Assembly: GCF_949628215.1 (NCBI RefSeq)
Contig: NC_134276.1
Location: 37,278,067 to 37,342,066, forward strand
Origin: Phalacrocorax aristotelis
Lineage: Eukaryota; Chordata; Aves; Suliformes; Phalacrocoracidae
Reading direction: 5' to 3'
Length of the DNA stretch: 64,000 nt
The position numbers were made by a program, and so were the translations under genes. The notes below the pieces were generated by a model. That model saw nothing but the letters and a program-made list of their open reading frames with translations. It was not told the origin of the DNA and did not search any database. Below are positions 49,658 to 59,977 of the stretch, piece by piece. Every line of letters begins with the position of its first letter. Position 1 is the stretch's first letter.

Positions 49658-52600
49658 TACTGGCAGAGGTGAATTTATGTGACTCAGGAATACATAGTAT
49701 TTTGCATCTAAATTATTTTGGAACTTTTCTCAATCCTCTGCTTCCTGCCACTACTTCGAGGTTGAAGCAGCAGCTCTGATCTTCCACAAAGACATTGGTC
49801 TTGCCTTCACAAGCAAATTGTTGGCCTGTCTGACTGATTTACAGCCTTCAACCTCTAAGTAGTGCTTTGAGAGGAAAAAGTGATGCACTGAACTCTACCA
49901 CAATTCTTTGGCTACTGCCAGTAAACATTAACTCTGAAGCAATTGTAATACTGAAATACTAGAAGAGAGTGAACAGTAAAAACCTAGCATTACATAAGAA
50001 GCAATACCCTGATACTTAAAATCTGGGGAAATGTTTCGAATAAGTGACTCAAACCTCCTGCAGCTTGAAGGTGTGAAATGTGGGAAGCCTGCGATGTTCC
50101 AGTGAAAAAACTCATTGGCTCTGCTGTGCTAGCCAGAGATTCAACTTGACTCAACAATATCAGCTCGCTCTCAATAATACTGTAACTTAGAAGGAGCAGT
50201 CTTTTCCTTCTTAAAGGAAGTCCAGTGACACACTACATCGAGGTTTCAGTCAATTCCAAATTAGTTGTTATTATTAAATATTTTTCGTAATAATATTGTT
50301 AATATAATAACATTATTAGGGATATTCCTGCATAAGAAACATGAGAAATATCCAGCAGCTTCCTCATAGTCTGTTGGGTCAGTAATCTTGTTTGCTTAGA
50401 TTTTTTGTTTGGTTGTTTTTTAATGAAGAGAAGGAAAAGATTCGTTCCATATATAACCTCACTGAGCATAACCTTAAAGTCTACTTGGTAGAGCATCTTT
50501 CTTACAGTTCCATGCAGCACATGCTTTTGCCCTTAGACTGCTCTCATGAAATGCATTTGTCAAGACTTTCATCAGGGCCCAGACTGCATTCCCATTTTCT
50601 TTGACTTTCCTGACCTTTCATATCATCAGATATGGCCTTCTTGAAATGTTACTTTAATTTCAGCTTCTCCAACTTTGTCCTCTATCAGTACTCTACCAGT
50701 ACCTCTATCTGCACAATGTATGTCCCTTAGCCAGACCTCTGAGCTCAATCTGCTTCTACCTTTTCCTTAAAGCAAGCATTACCAGTGCTCCCAGAAAAGT
50801 TTTAAACCCCAAAGATCAAATTTCACTGCAAAACAAAGATTCATAAAACATCCAAAGTGAGACAGAATTGTAGAGGTGTAGATGAACACCCTGTGGTTCA
50901 CGCTGTTGTGACATGGCATGTGGTGGGCTTCTCCATGTACAGTCCAGCAGCTCCACAGGTTTGCAGAGAATGATGCACCGTCCAGTCCCCAAGGCCAAAA
51001 GAATATTTTCTTTCCTTCCCCTCTCAGACTTGAATAGCAGTTTTGTTCCCTGCTTTTCTCAGCACTTTCTGGACTTCCTGCTCACTCTTGTCCTTTTTTT
51101 TTTTTTTTACTCCCTTCTTCTCCTTTTTGATCCTGTGCTTCCATAAGTTTCTTCACTTGTGCAATCTCAGGGAAGGCACGATCTCCCACCTTTCCAGAAT
51201 GCAGCCTCACCCAGAGGGGAGCAAGCAGACTAACATCTGTCCTGTCCTGCCATATAATCTTTAAAGGACATAGGAGACATTAACCTACAATAACTGCAGA
51301 CAAACTAACCACCATCTACTAAACTACTTAATGGAATTTAATGGTTTATAAATTTCTAAACAAATATTTAAATCATTAAAATAATAAAGGATATATGTGC
51401 TCTAATCTGTAACAAACTTGCCACAAATAATTCACAAAATAGTTTTTCATCAGGAAATTACTTCATTACTCAGTGTAACAAAACATATTGCTGAACTCTA
51501 TAGGTTTTAATGCAATTCACCATAAAAAAAAAAATTGCCAGGCTTAAGAAGAATCCATAAAATATTTGCTTCAAAAAAGATTCTGAATGCTTCAGAGCAT
51601 ATCCTTTATTTGAAAATGCAAATATCTATTCTATGTTACAAAATCTTGTGTCTATATTTACACAGTATATTCCTAACTCACTGGTAATATCAGTGCATGT
51701 ATTACAACAACATGCCAAAGTCATGTCATATGATGATATTACTGTGGCATATTGTATCCCGAGGATTAACATCACATTGTAATAAAAAGGCTAAAATGTG
51801 TTAATTTTTACTCATCTAGGGTGTTTTTTTTTCAAGGAGGCTGTGTAAGTAAACAAACAGTCCACCTCAGCGTTACATGAGTGTCTCTCCATCGCACCGT
51901 CATTCTGCCCAGTAACTTTGTGACCTACTGGCCAATTTTAGTCAAATTTGCCAGTGGGAAAGACATTTCAAAGGTGATTATAGTTAGAATTTCATTCCAA
52001 CTGGTGGGTATGTATATATGAGAGATAACTTGATACCCTAATTGAGAGAAGGAAAAGTAGCTGTTGTACCTTTCAAGGCAGCTGCTGCCTGGCCCAGCAG
52101 CATGGCCCTCTCAGCCAGCCACTCACATCTGCAGGGTACCATCACTGAAAACACAGGAGGAAGCTGGTAGTAGTGGCAGTGGGAAAATTAAAAGACACAC
52201 CTGTAGGAAAACAGTTATCATTAGCTCAATTGCTCTTAAATAAATTGCTTTCTTTTTTTAAATCATTAAGAAAACTTCTACTTAGTCTGTTTGAAACACG
52301 CTGGGTTTGATCTCAAAGTGTGTCCTGTTTTCCCTGTAATAAAAAAAAAAAAAGGAAAAGTTTCTGTCTTCTGTGCTAAACAGTCATTAAATAACACACC
52401 TGAAAAGAGACATGAGAATCCAAGTCATAAGCCACTTATCTGTGGCCTAACAAGTCACCCTTTCTGTAAGCCTAATGAGTCTTTGTCTGTGTTTGTTTGT
52501 GTGTTTCCAAAATGACACAGGTACAAGTGTAAATGTAATACTTCCCAGGTAGATAGAAGACACGCAGGTGTCAACTGTTTCAGTGTCACTCTCAGGCTTA

Positions 52601-55600
52601 TCTCCTACTTGCTAATTCCCTTTCCCTGAAGTCTTTTTAAAAAGCCCTATGCTTCATTTCAGCACCCTCTTTCTGTTTCTCTCTCTTCTTGGCTCCTGCC
52701 CCTCCATTAATCCACTTAAAATGTTTGCAGGTATTCACCATCTCTTGCCTTTACCTACTGCACTGTCATTTCCTCTTCCCTTTCTCAGCAACTGTCCTCT
52801 CTTCTGCGTGTCTTGCTGGTGTGCACTCACATGTAAATTGACATAAAACTGCTTACATACAAAGCAACAAAGGTAATTTTTCTGTTGCTACTTTGAAACA
52901 ACACTCATAAAAAGAAGAAATCTATGTAAGTTATACTACTTTGCTATTATCGGATGAATCAAATCAGTGGAAAGGTTTCTATTGATTTAATTGAGTTTCT
53001 GGACAGTACTTTTTTTACATTTCTCTAGATGCTATACAATTTCTATTTTTAATAGGCATTTTAACTAATTTTCCTGGTCCTAAAAGTAAAGCTTGCCACA
53101 CCGTAATTCCTTAATCACCCTTTCAGTCCTTTTAAAAGACAAACAGATTTTGTACCTTTTAATCCTCACACATAGTAACTGATCTTAATGACTGCATATT
53201 TTAACAGTCCATTTACTTCATTTTCAGATTCTGTAAGAATGCTTGATGACTACCATTTAGTTAGATGCTTTTCGCTCTTTAAGAATCTCTCTGTTGACAC
53301 CTCAGTACACACCCACATCTCATCTTTGTTACAAAAGAAAAAAGTTGACCTGAGGAAATGTCTTGATTTGCTACGAGTACTAGAGTACAGAAATTTAATT
53401 TCTCTGCAATACTTTTTCTTTTATAGCTGGCCAATTAAAAGGCCCACCAGTTCTGTCCTGGATTCTTCATATTGATAAAGTATATGTTTGGTTTTTGGCA
53501 GGTAATTCATTCTCTTATATATGGATTCTTTGTTCCTCAAATTCCCTCCTTGGCCTTTCTAATTTTACTTCTTTCTATTGTTTTCAAGATGATTGGATTT
53601 GGGCTTTCCTAATGACACATTTTAGGCTCAGATAACTTAAATATTGAACCTTGACATTTAACTATATTGATCTTTTCCTTGCCTTCCTATTTTCTTTTAT
53701 TTGTTTAGGGATATTTGTTCTGAGACTTTTGTGCTATGCTTAAGTACCTTCCACACTGAGACTAAAGATTTTCATTTCAACACTTCTGATTGAGGATATT
53801 TCTTATTTATTTCCTTTTTTTTTAAAGTAGAAAGGTCTATCCATCTTTGCTGAAGACAGAGGAATGAACTACTCCATTTTGCTATGAAAATGTCCCCAAA
53901 AAAGTCTGAATACCGTTGTACCACGTTCACGATTAATCAACATTTCTTAAAAAGCTGGTTTTGAGATATGTCTTGTTACTATCTGTTATTTTAGTTGATG
54001 TCAGCCTATAGCTTCCAATAAACAAACATTTCAAGTATCAAAAAGAAGTTTTCCAAAGCATAATTTAACCCCTCCATATACAGGCTATTGTTAGGGCTGT
54101 TATGTCGGACTTTGGTCCATTGTTGAGCTTCTCCTATACAGTGTATTTAACGTCTTTTTCTTGGTCTGTCAGATAGTGTGAGCCTTCTGTACGTGTGTTC
54201 CCATTACTAAGGATTTGCATTTTTTTCTATGTATAAGTGTCTCCACAGTACGGCTTTCTCACCAAGCTGTTAATAAGCATTTTTTAATTTTGTTTTTATT
54301 TCGTTTCACTTTTTTCTCCAATAAATATATGCTATATACTCAAGACACAGTGACGTGGCACAGCACATAGGTATTATTGGCACTCATTAGTATTACCTTC
54401 ATACATTGTATTTCTGACTTTTCTATGTGAAAAATACAGAAATTTCCTGATGAATATATAGAAAATTATGATGCCAGTCTAAGCTATCAAATATGTAGTG
54501 TGTTACAAATTTGACAGAAAAAGCATTTTAGATATACCGTAAAATCATCGAACAAATAAAATATTCATTACTTGCACAGGTGGATTAAAATCAATAAATG
54601 CCATTTTGTTGTTATAAACTGTCTGATGTAACAAACATCAGCCTGGCAGAGGCATATATTCATATGCAGGCATAATTTTTTATCTGGCTTTTTCCAGTTA
54701 GGCACCTCAGCCTCCATTGGGTTTAAGAGTCACAATTTTTAAAGACGTCAAGATTATACGATTTCCAGTAAATCATTGGAAATTGCTAATAATCAGCCGT
54801 ACCTGAAAATAAGTACAAAGAAGTAGCTCTGATGAAGTTAACACTAAAAACCACAATGACTTGTAGGGCAAGGGGTAACTTTCATTTCTGATAATCACCT
54901 GGTAGCCAGTCATAGGTTTGAGTATCTAGTGCTAGCAATTTGGATTTTATTTTTCCTCTAAGTATTCCATGCATGTCGTTGGTATCAATGGGATGTTGTA
55001 AGCTGCAAGATGTTTGATTAAAAAAAAGGCAGATTTTACAAGCCAAGACTCCACTTACTTGGTTAAAGGGTTATATCGTTTTCCCCTTAATTCAGAGTTC
55101 CGAGTACTTGTTTTACAAACTGCAGAGTGCCCTGAAATGTATTGACTTCATTGAGGAGTCAGAGTATTTATTGTGTAATGCTGAGTCATATAAAAAAAAG
55201 GAAAGTCATTCTCGAGGCTGGAGAAAAAAATGATGGAGACACTAGCCTCCTCCTCCTCCTCCAAAAAAAAGTCAAATTCATCTTCGGTTTGGTGGCTTCT
55301 TTTGAAAGAAGTAAATAATGAGAAACATTGTCAGAAACATATGACACAGTATACGCCACTGTAGCCGTGAAATTATTGTTTTATCCCGCCGGTGGGCTCC
55401 TGCTCCATTAGAAATGGAACCGGGGCTCCCGGGTGCGTGCCCTCTGCGGCGCACGCGTAGGCGGTACATACCCCGCATGCAGCAGCAGCTCTAGCACGCT
55501 AGAGGGAGCCATTACCTAATTACAATGACCCTTTTTTGTTGTTGGTGTTCCTTCCCCCCGCCCCCCAATTTGCAGAAGTTGCATAGGAAAACTCTGGACA

Positions 55601-56250
55601 TCCTGAGACGTCCTGCAGATTTGGCACAGGCTACGGAATCGGGAAAGGAAAGCACAAGACTCAAGTTACAGTGAAACGAGGTCTCCTGATAGCCCAGGGG
55701 CTTACTCTGCTGTTCGTTCCGTTTTTAAAATCGTGCTGCTTTTTACGGGGGACTTCTCTAAATAAGTGACTTGGCCGAATACGCCGACTTTCATCAGCCA
55801 ATCTGAAGCCCTCGTTTAGAAAGCAAAGCTCTTTTTTGTAAACATATCCTTTATTTCATCTGTCTGTCGCTCTCACACAGAAAGTTGGCACGTCTGAGAG
55901 TAGTGATTTTACGCTGCCGCTAATGTATGTATTGTTTATTTATATACTGCATTTTAACACGGCATTAGTTTTATAATGGTTACTAGCAGACTCCTGCGTG
56001 GTGAACTATCGGTTTCGAAGCTACAGAGAGGTCTTCAGGACGGGAAGATGGGTCTAGGAAGAACACTTATTTGAATTTATAAATCTGTAATACTTTCTCC
56101 GAGTCAAATGATTATTTATGGACATAATAACTCAGAAAGGGCTGAAGGTTATCCTATTGAGCAAGGCGAATGAGCAGCTTCCTTAACTGAATCTTTTACG
56201 AGCCGCTCCTAAAATAATTGTCAGGAGCGTCTTACAATTGCTCCAGAGTT
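49658..56250. other. Proximal upstream flank of PCDH17, no gene seen
   Basis: AT-rich sequence with scattered poly-T/poly-A tracts and a (TCC)5 run at about 55247-55261. CpG content rises at about 55380-55500, where a short hairpin CTCTAGCACGCTAGAG lies at 55489-55504. No coding feature is recognised. The area beyond about 54700 lies within 6 kb of the coding exon and is the likeliest place for proximal enhancers. Confidence 0.55.
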
Positions 56251-56258
56251 GATTTTCC

Positions 56259-56278
56259 TTTTTTTTTTTTTTTTTTTT
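56259..56278 (+). repeat. Poly-T run (20 T)
   Basis: A homopolymer of about 20 T immediately before the CpG island begins. Confidence 0.85.
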
Positions 56279-56490
56279 AATTCCTTTTCCCCCTTAAACG
56301 ATTCATGCTACTTACACGCTCGTCACTCACAGCTCACAAATGGCAGCTTCGTTTCGGTACGCGCGGGTCGGGACCGGCGCTCCGGCAATCCGAGCGCTCA
56401 CCTTTCCAGCCCCGGTCCTCCCCCCGCTCCCGCCGCCCCCGGCCGGGAGACTCCTGCCGCGGCGGGGGCGGGGGCCGGCGCCGCGCCGGG

Positions 56491-56550
56491 AGGGAAGGGG
56501 AGGGGAGGGGAGGGGATGGAAAGAAGGGGAGGGGAGGGGATGGAAAGGGA
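56491..56550 (+). repeat. GGGGA-rich purine tract
   Basis: Repeated AGGGG units occur in two clusters, each ending in GGGGATGGAAAG, suggesting an imperfect duplication of about 25 bp. With more than four G4 runs it could form G-quadruplexes on the plus strand. Confidence 0.75.
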
Positions 56551-56953
56551 GGCGAGGCGAGGGCGCTGCCGCTGCCCCGAGCCCCGCACCGCGGGGCTGC
56601 AGTCGGTACCCCCGCCCCGCGACCCGGCGGGCAGGGTGGGGGGCTGCTCCCCTGCTCCAGACCTGCACCTCGGGGAGGGTGTGACCTGCTCGGGGCCGGG
56701 ACGGGGGTGGTGGGGGAGGTCACGATCTGCCCCCCGACACCTCCCACCCCCCCTTCACGCAACCACGGGGTTGGGGGGGAGTGTGCGCCGAACCCCCGGG
56801 GTGCTCAGGGACTGTGCAGCCGAGAAGAGTCTTCGCCCTCGCAGGCCTTTGGAGGGGTGCGGGGGTGTGGCGTCCCCCCCTCTTTCCCACCCGTCATCAC
56901 GCAAGACTTGTTAATATGTCTTAAATAAATAATGCGGGGGAGGTGGGGGGCGG

Positions 56954-56975
56954 ATATAAATAAATAAATAAATAA
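56954..56975 (+). promoter_or_regulatory. TATAAATA-like tract within the CpG island
   Basis: TATAAATA at about 56955-56962 starts an (AATA)n array in otherwise almost pure G+C. A similar TAAATAAATAA lies just upstream near 56921-56932. If used as a TATA element it would place transcription start near 56985-56995. It may equally be a simple repeat. Confidence 0.35.
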
Positions 56976-57148
56976 CGCGGGGCCGGAGCCGGCCGGGGGC
57001 GCGGCGCTGCGGTGCGGTGCGGGGCTCGGAGTCACCGCAACCCGCCCGCCCGAGCCCTTCGCACGTCGCGCGTCTCCCACCGAACCGATCTAATCAATGA
57101 CACCCAGCGCCCGCCGCGGCCCCGCCCCCCGCCCGCCCGCCTCCTCCC

Positions 57149-57196
57149 ATTGGCGGGTGTGCGCCGGGGCCGGTCGCCGCCGCCGCCGCCGATTGG
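57149..57196 (-). promoter_or_regulatory. Two inverted CCAAT boxes
   Basis: ATTGGCGG at 57149 and ATTGGCTG at 57192 are reverse-oriented CCAAT (NF-Y) boxes 43 bp apart, separated by (CCG)n sequence. NF-Y boxes usually lie 60-100 bp upstream of transcription start, which would predict initiation near 57250-57300. Confidence 0.5.
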
Positions 57197-57260
57197 CTGG
57201 CGGGGAATCCGTATCAATGTTTAAGCCGCGGCGTGAGGTGAATAGAGGCAGTCGGCGAGC

Positions 57261-57302
57261 GGCGCTGGGCGAGCGCGGCGCGGCGCTGGGCGAGCGCGGC
57301 GC
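57261..57302 (+). repeat. Perfect 21-bp tandem duplication
   Basis: The unit beginning GGCGCTGGGCGAGCGCGGCG occupies 57261-57281 and is repeated without a mismatch at 57282-57302. It lies just downstream of the CCAAT pair, at the position predicted for transcription initiation. Confidence 0.9.
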
Positions 57303-57326
57303 GGCGGCCCCGCGAGTGCTGCAGTG

Positions 57327-57400
57327 AGGGAGGCGAGGCGAGGCGGGGAGGGGGGAGAGGAGAGGAGAGGAGGAGGAGGAGGAGAGGGAGGCAGAGAGCG
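57327..57400 (+). repeat. Purine-only GA/GGA tract
   Basis: GAGGCGAGGCGAGGCGGGGA-type units are followed by (GAGGA)n and (GGA)n, almost entirely purine for about 70 bp. It may adopt G-quadruplex or triplex structures. If transcribed it forms part of the 5' leader. Confidence 0.8.
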
Positions 57401-57420
57401 GCTCCAACTGTTGAATTTTC

Positions 57421-59977
57421 GCTGAATTCTCCACTTACCTGCGGGCTGCTGGCGAAATGGATCTGGTTTATCGGGGATCGGCGTTCCTTTCGCGTGCTGT
57501 CTGGCTAAGACTGGCGACCGTCTGTTTGAAAGGGGCCACCCATCAATGAGGCAGAGAAGAATATTTATTTTTTTTTCCTTTTTTTTTTTCCCTTTTGAAA
57601 GCCTCACTACTACAGGTTGCAGAATTAACTGTGTACTTTGGGTCCGGACTCAAATAAAGGAGAAAAAAACAGTGCAGAACTGAGACTCGGAACTAGATCT
57701 GTGAGCTATGTATTGGGAATCTATGTTTTTGTTGCTTTTTTTTCTTTTAATATGAAAGATCTCTGATTTATTTCACACATAACACTGAGGAAAGGTGGTT
57801 AAAAACACTCAGCAAAGCAGGAGACAGACGCGCCTCTGTGCCAGTGAGTGGATAACAGCCTTGTTTTCCTGATCCTCAGTCTCCCGGAGAAAGAGGTATA
57901 GTAAAAGTGTAGCTGGATCCAACACCCCCCCCCTCTCATTCTCTTTTTTTTTTTTTTTTCCTTCCTTCCCCCCTCCAAAATATAAATCTGATTAATTTTT
58001 TTTTCCTGTCTATAGAGTGAGTCAGAGAAGGGTTAGGAAGAAGCTGCAACTAATGTCTGTGAAGGGAGGAACATGAGGCGATAGTGAATGTGATTTGTTC
58101 CGCTGGATCTGACTCATCCAGCAGATTGAAACACCTGCATTTCTGGATGTGCCATTCATTTATTTCTGGTTGTTAAAAGAACCTGAAATAAAATTTAGTC
58201 ACCCTTCCCCAATATTTACCTATACACTGCATCGCTGGGAAAGGTATATCAGAGAGGGGGAACGCATCTGGCGTTGCCGTCGCTCTTCTCCCCGCTACCA
58301 AGATGCCTAGAGAGACTGTTAAAGCTTGAAAGGGCTGCAGAAAATGCATCACACCAATCGCGGAACTGCATAGGTTTTAATATAAGCGAATTAGTCGATT
58401 AAAAGATCTCCCACTTTATTCACCGCCAGGATTGTTTTTCCTCTTCTTCTCCACTCCCCTAAATGAAGAGGACTAGGCGGCAGTGTCATTGGAAGGAGAT
58501 GCTGAATAGAAAGAAAAGAGAGGCACTTGACAGCGCAGCCCTGTGAATACAGAGACTGTTTCCCTTTTAGCAGGAGACTAAGAGAGAGAGAGAGTGTGTG
58601 TGTGGTGGCTTTTCTTTCTTCCTTCCCCCCCCCCCCCCGCCCCTTCCTTTCTCTCTCTCTCTTTTTTTAAATCTATGCGTCCAGCCATGGGTTGCCTGTT
58701 GATTTCCTCTCGGCTGGAGAGAAAAGCAAACTGGAATTAAACTGCATCGAGAAAAGTGCAGCTCCTCAGACACGCATACGCACACACGCATAGATACACG
58801 GAGAGAAAGGATGTGGCGGTGGCGGCGGCTACTGGCCTGTCTTAAAGAAACCCAAGTGTGCATCTAATTGAGCACAGCCTGTGATTTCTCTCAAAATATA
58901 TATTTACTGCTAATGATGCAGGTCAACTGGTGGGTTTCTGAAATTTTTTTCCCCTCAAAAGGAGGAGTGGGAGGCTGGCAGTAGAAGGAGAGAAAGGAAG
59001 CTACAAATCCGGACACTAGTTTTTGCTGGGGAGGTGCGGGTTGTGTGTGTTTTGTTTTCCCCTCTTGCCCTGCAATCCTCGTTCCCTCGCCTTTTGATTC
59101 GGGAAGGAAAGAGTGAGGGTGTACGAGACAGAGAGGGGGGAAATACCGATGGCAGCGAGATGCAGCTCTCCGCCGCAAGCAATGCAAGATTAGATCTCTA
59201 AATGCAGCAAAACACTCCCTGAAAACCAACAACCCCGCGGTGCAATCAGACATTTCACTGCCTCTCATTGCACACGAAGAGGGCTTCAACAACAAGCTGA
59301 GACTTTTTTTTCCCCTTCTGTCTCTCTCCCACCCCTCCACTCCATCAATCGCATCACAAGCGATGAGTAGCAAATAAGCTTTTCTACCCCTGCTTACAGA
59401 CCTGTGGCCACCCCCCTTTCCTATGTATATGTAAATACACATATTTAAAAAAAAATCTTTTTGATCGTTTTTAGAAAAAGTCCACTGCCGCGATTTTTTA
59501 TTATTGTTATTATTTTTATTATCCTTTGTACATCTGCGGGGATTCAAGGATCGGGAACGCTTCGCCTGCCCGGAGGAGAAGATCTTTTGCAAATTTTCTG
59601 ATTTTTTGAAATCCTCCCACTGCCGAAGTTGGACAGCCGAAGTAACTGCGAGGGGACTGCAAGCACGGCAAGCGCTTGCTGAAACGCTGCCGAAGCTGCT
59701 TCCCCCCCCCCCAGCCCCCCCCCTCCCCGCCCCGATTGCTCCCTCCCTCTGAGATACATGGTCCATTTGCTGCCTCTCATCCTGTGTCTCTGCAGATGTT
59801 TTAGAGCAACAGGTTCAGGAACTTGAAATATAGGGGTGGGGAGAGAGAAGGCAAGAAAAAAAAAGAAAAGGAAAAAGAGAGAGCCGACGGAGGAGGAGGA
59901 AGAAGGCAGAGGCAGAGAAGACGGGGACAACCCTGGTCGCCGCTGCAGCTGCTGCCACCCCCACCCCCTGCTCGGGG
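57421..59977 (+). other. PCDH17: Probable 5' leader / proximal flank of PCDH17
   Basis: About 2.5 kb of non-coding DNA between the CpG island and the start codon. It contains long pyrimidine runs (T-rich near 57943-57960, about 14 C at 58625-58638, C-rich at 59702-59734), GA/GT repeats near 58578-58602 and several upstream ATGs. A strong splice-acceptor-like tract ends in CTGTCTATAG at 58015. Whether this is one long 5' UTR exon, is spliced, or is partly promoter cannot be told without transcripts. A minus-strand open frame of 291 codons across 58891-59766 is low-complexity and not considered a gene. Confidence 0.5.
59758..59826 (+). CDS. Upstream ORF in the PCDH17 leader (22 codons)
   Basis: ATG at 59758 opens a frame reading MVHLLPLILCLCRCFRATGS and two more residues before TGA at 59824-59826. 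This is 151 bp upstream of the PCDH17 start. A minimal ATG-TTT-TAG uORF at 59796-59804 overlaps it in another frame. If the leader is transcribed these would be scanned before the main start and could reduce translation. The peptide itself resembles no family and its hydrophobic run may be accidental. Confidence 0.35.
   Translation: MVHLLPLILCLCRCFRATGSGT

Larger units (their letters stand above)
56330..57420. promoter_or_regulatory. PCDH17: CpG island, probable PCDH17 promoter region
   Basis: Sharp change from AT-rich DNA to about 1.1 kb of very GC-rich, CpG-dense DNA with many GGGCGG/CCGCCC-like GC boxes. It sits 2.6-3.6 kb upstream of the PCDH17 start codon and faces no other gene in the window. 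It contains a TATAAATA-like A/T island, two inverted CCAAT boxes, a perfect 21-bp tandem duplication and purine tracts (listed separately). Non-clustered protocadherins commonly have CpG-island promoters. The precise transcription start cannot be read from sequence, and one closer to the coding exon (57.4-59.9 kb) is also possible. Long open frames here on both strands are by-products of high GC. Confidence 0.7.

Noticed and set aside
56249-56928. Frames of 207-221 codons (plus) and 113-142 codons (minus) in the CpG island
   Set aside because: All frames are open because the DNA is extremely GC-rich. The products are low-complexity Arg/Gly/Pro with no domain.
58891-59766. 291-codon minus-strand frame upstream of PCDH17
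   Set aside because: Contains Asn/Lys homopolymers from simple repeats, no domain and no supporting context. It probably survives by chance in the leader.
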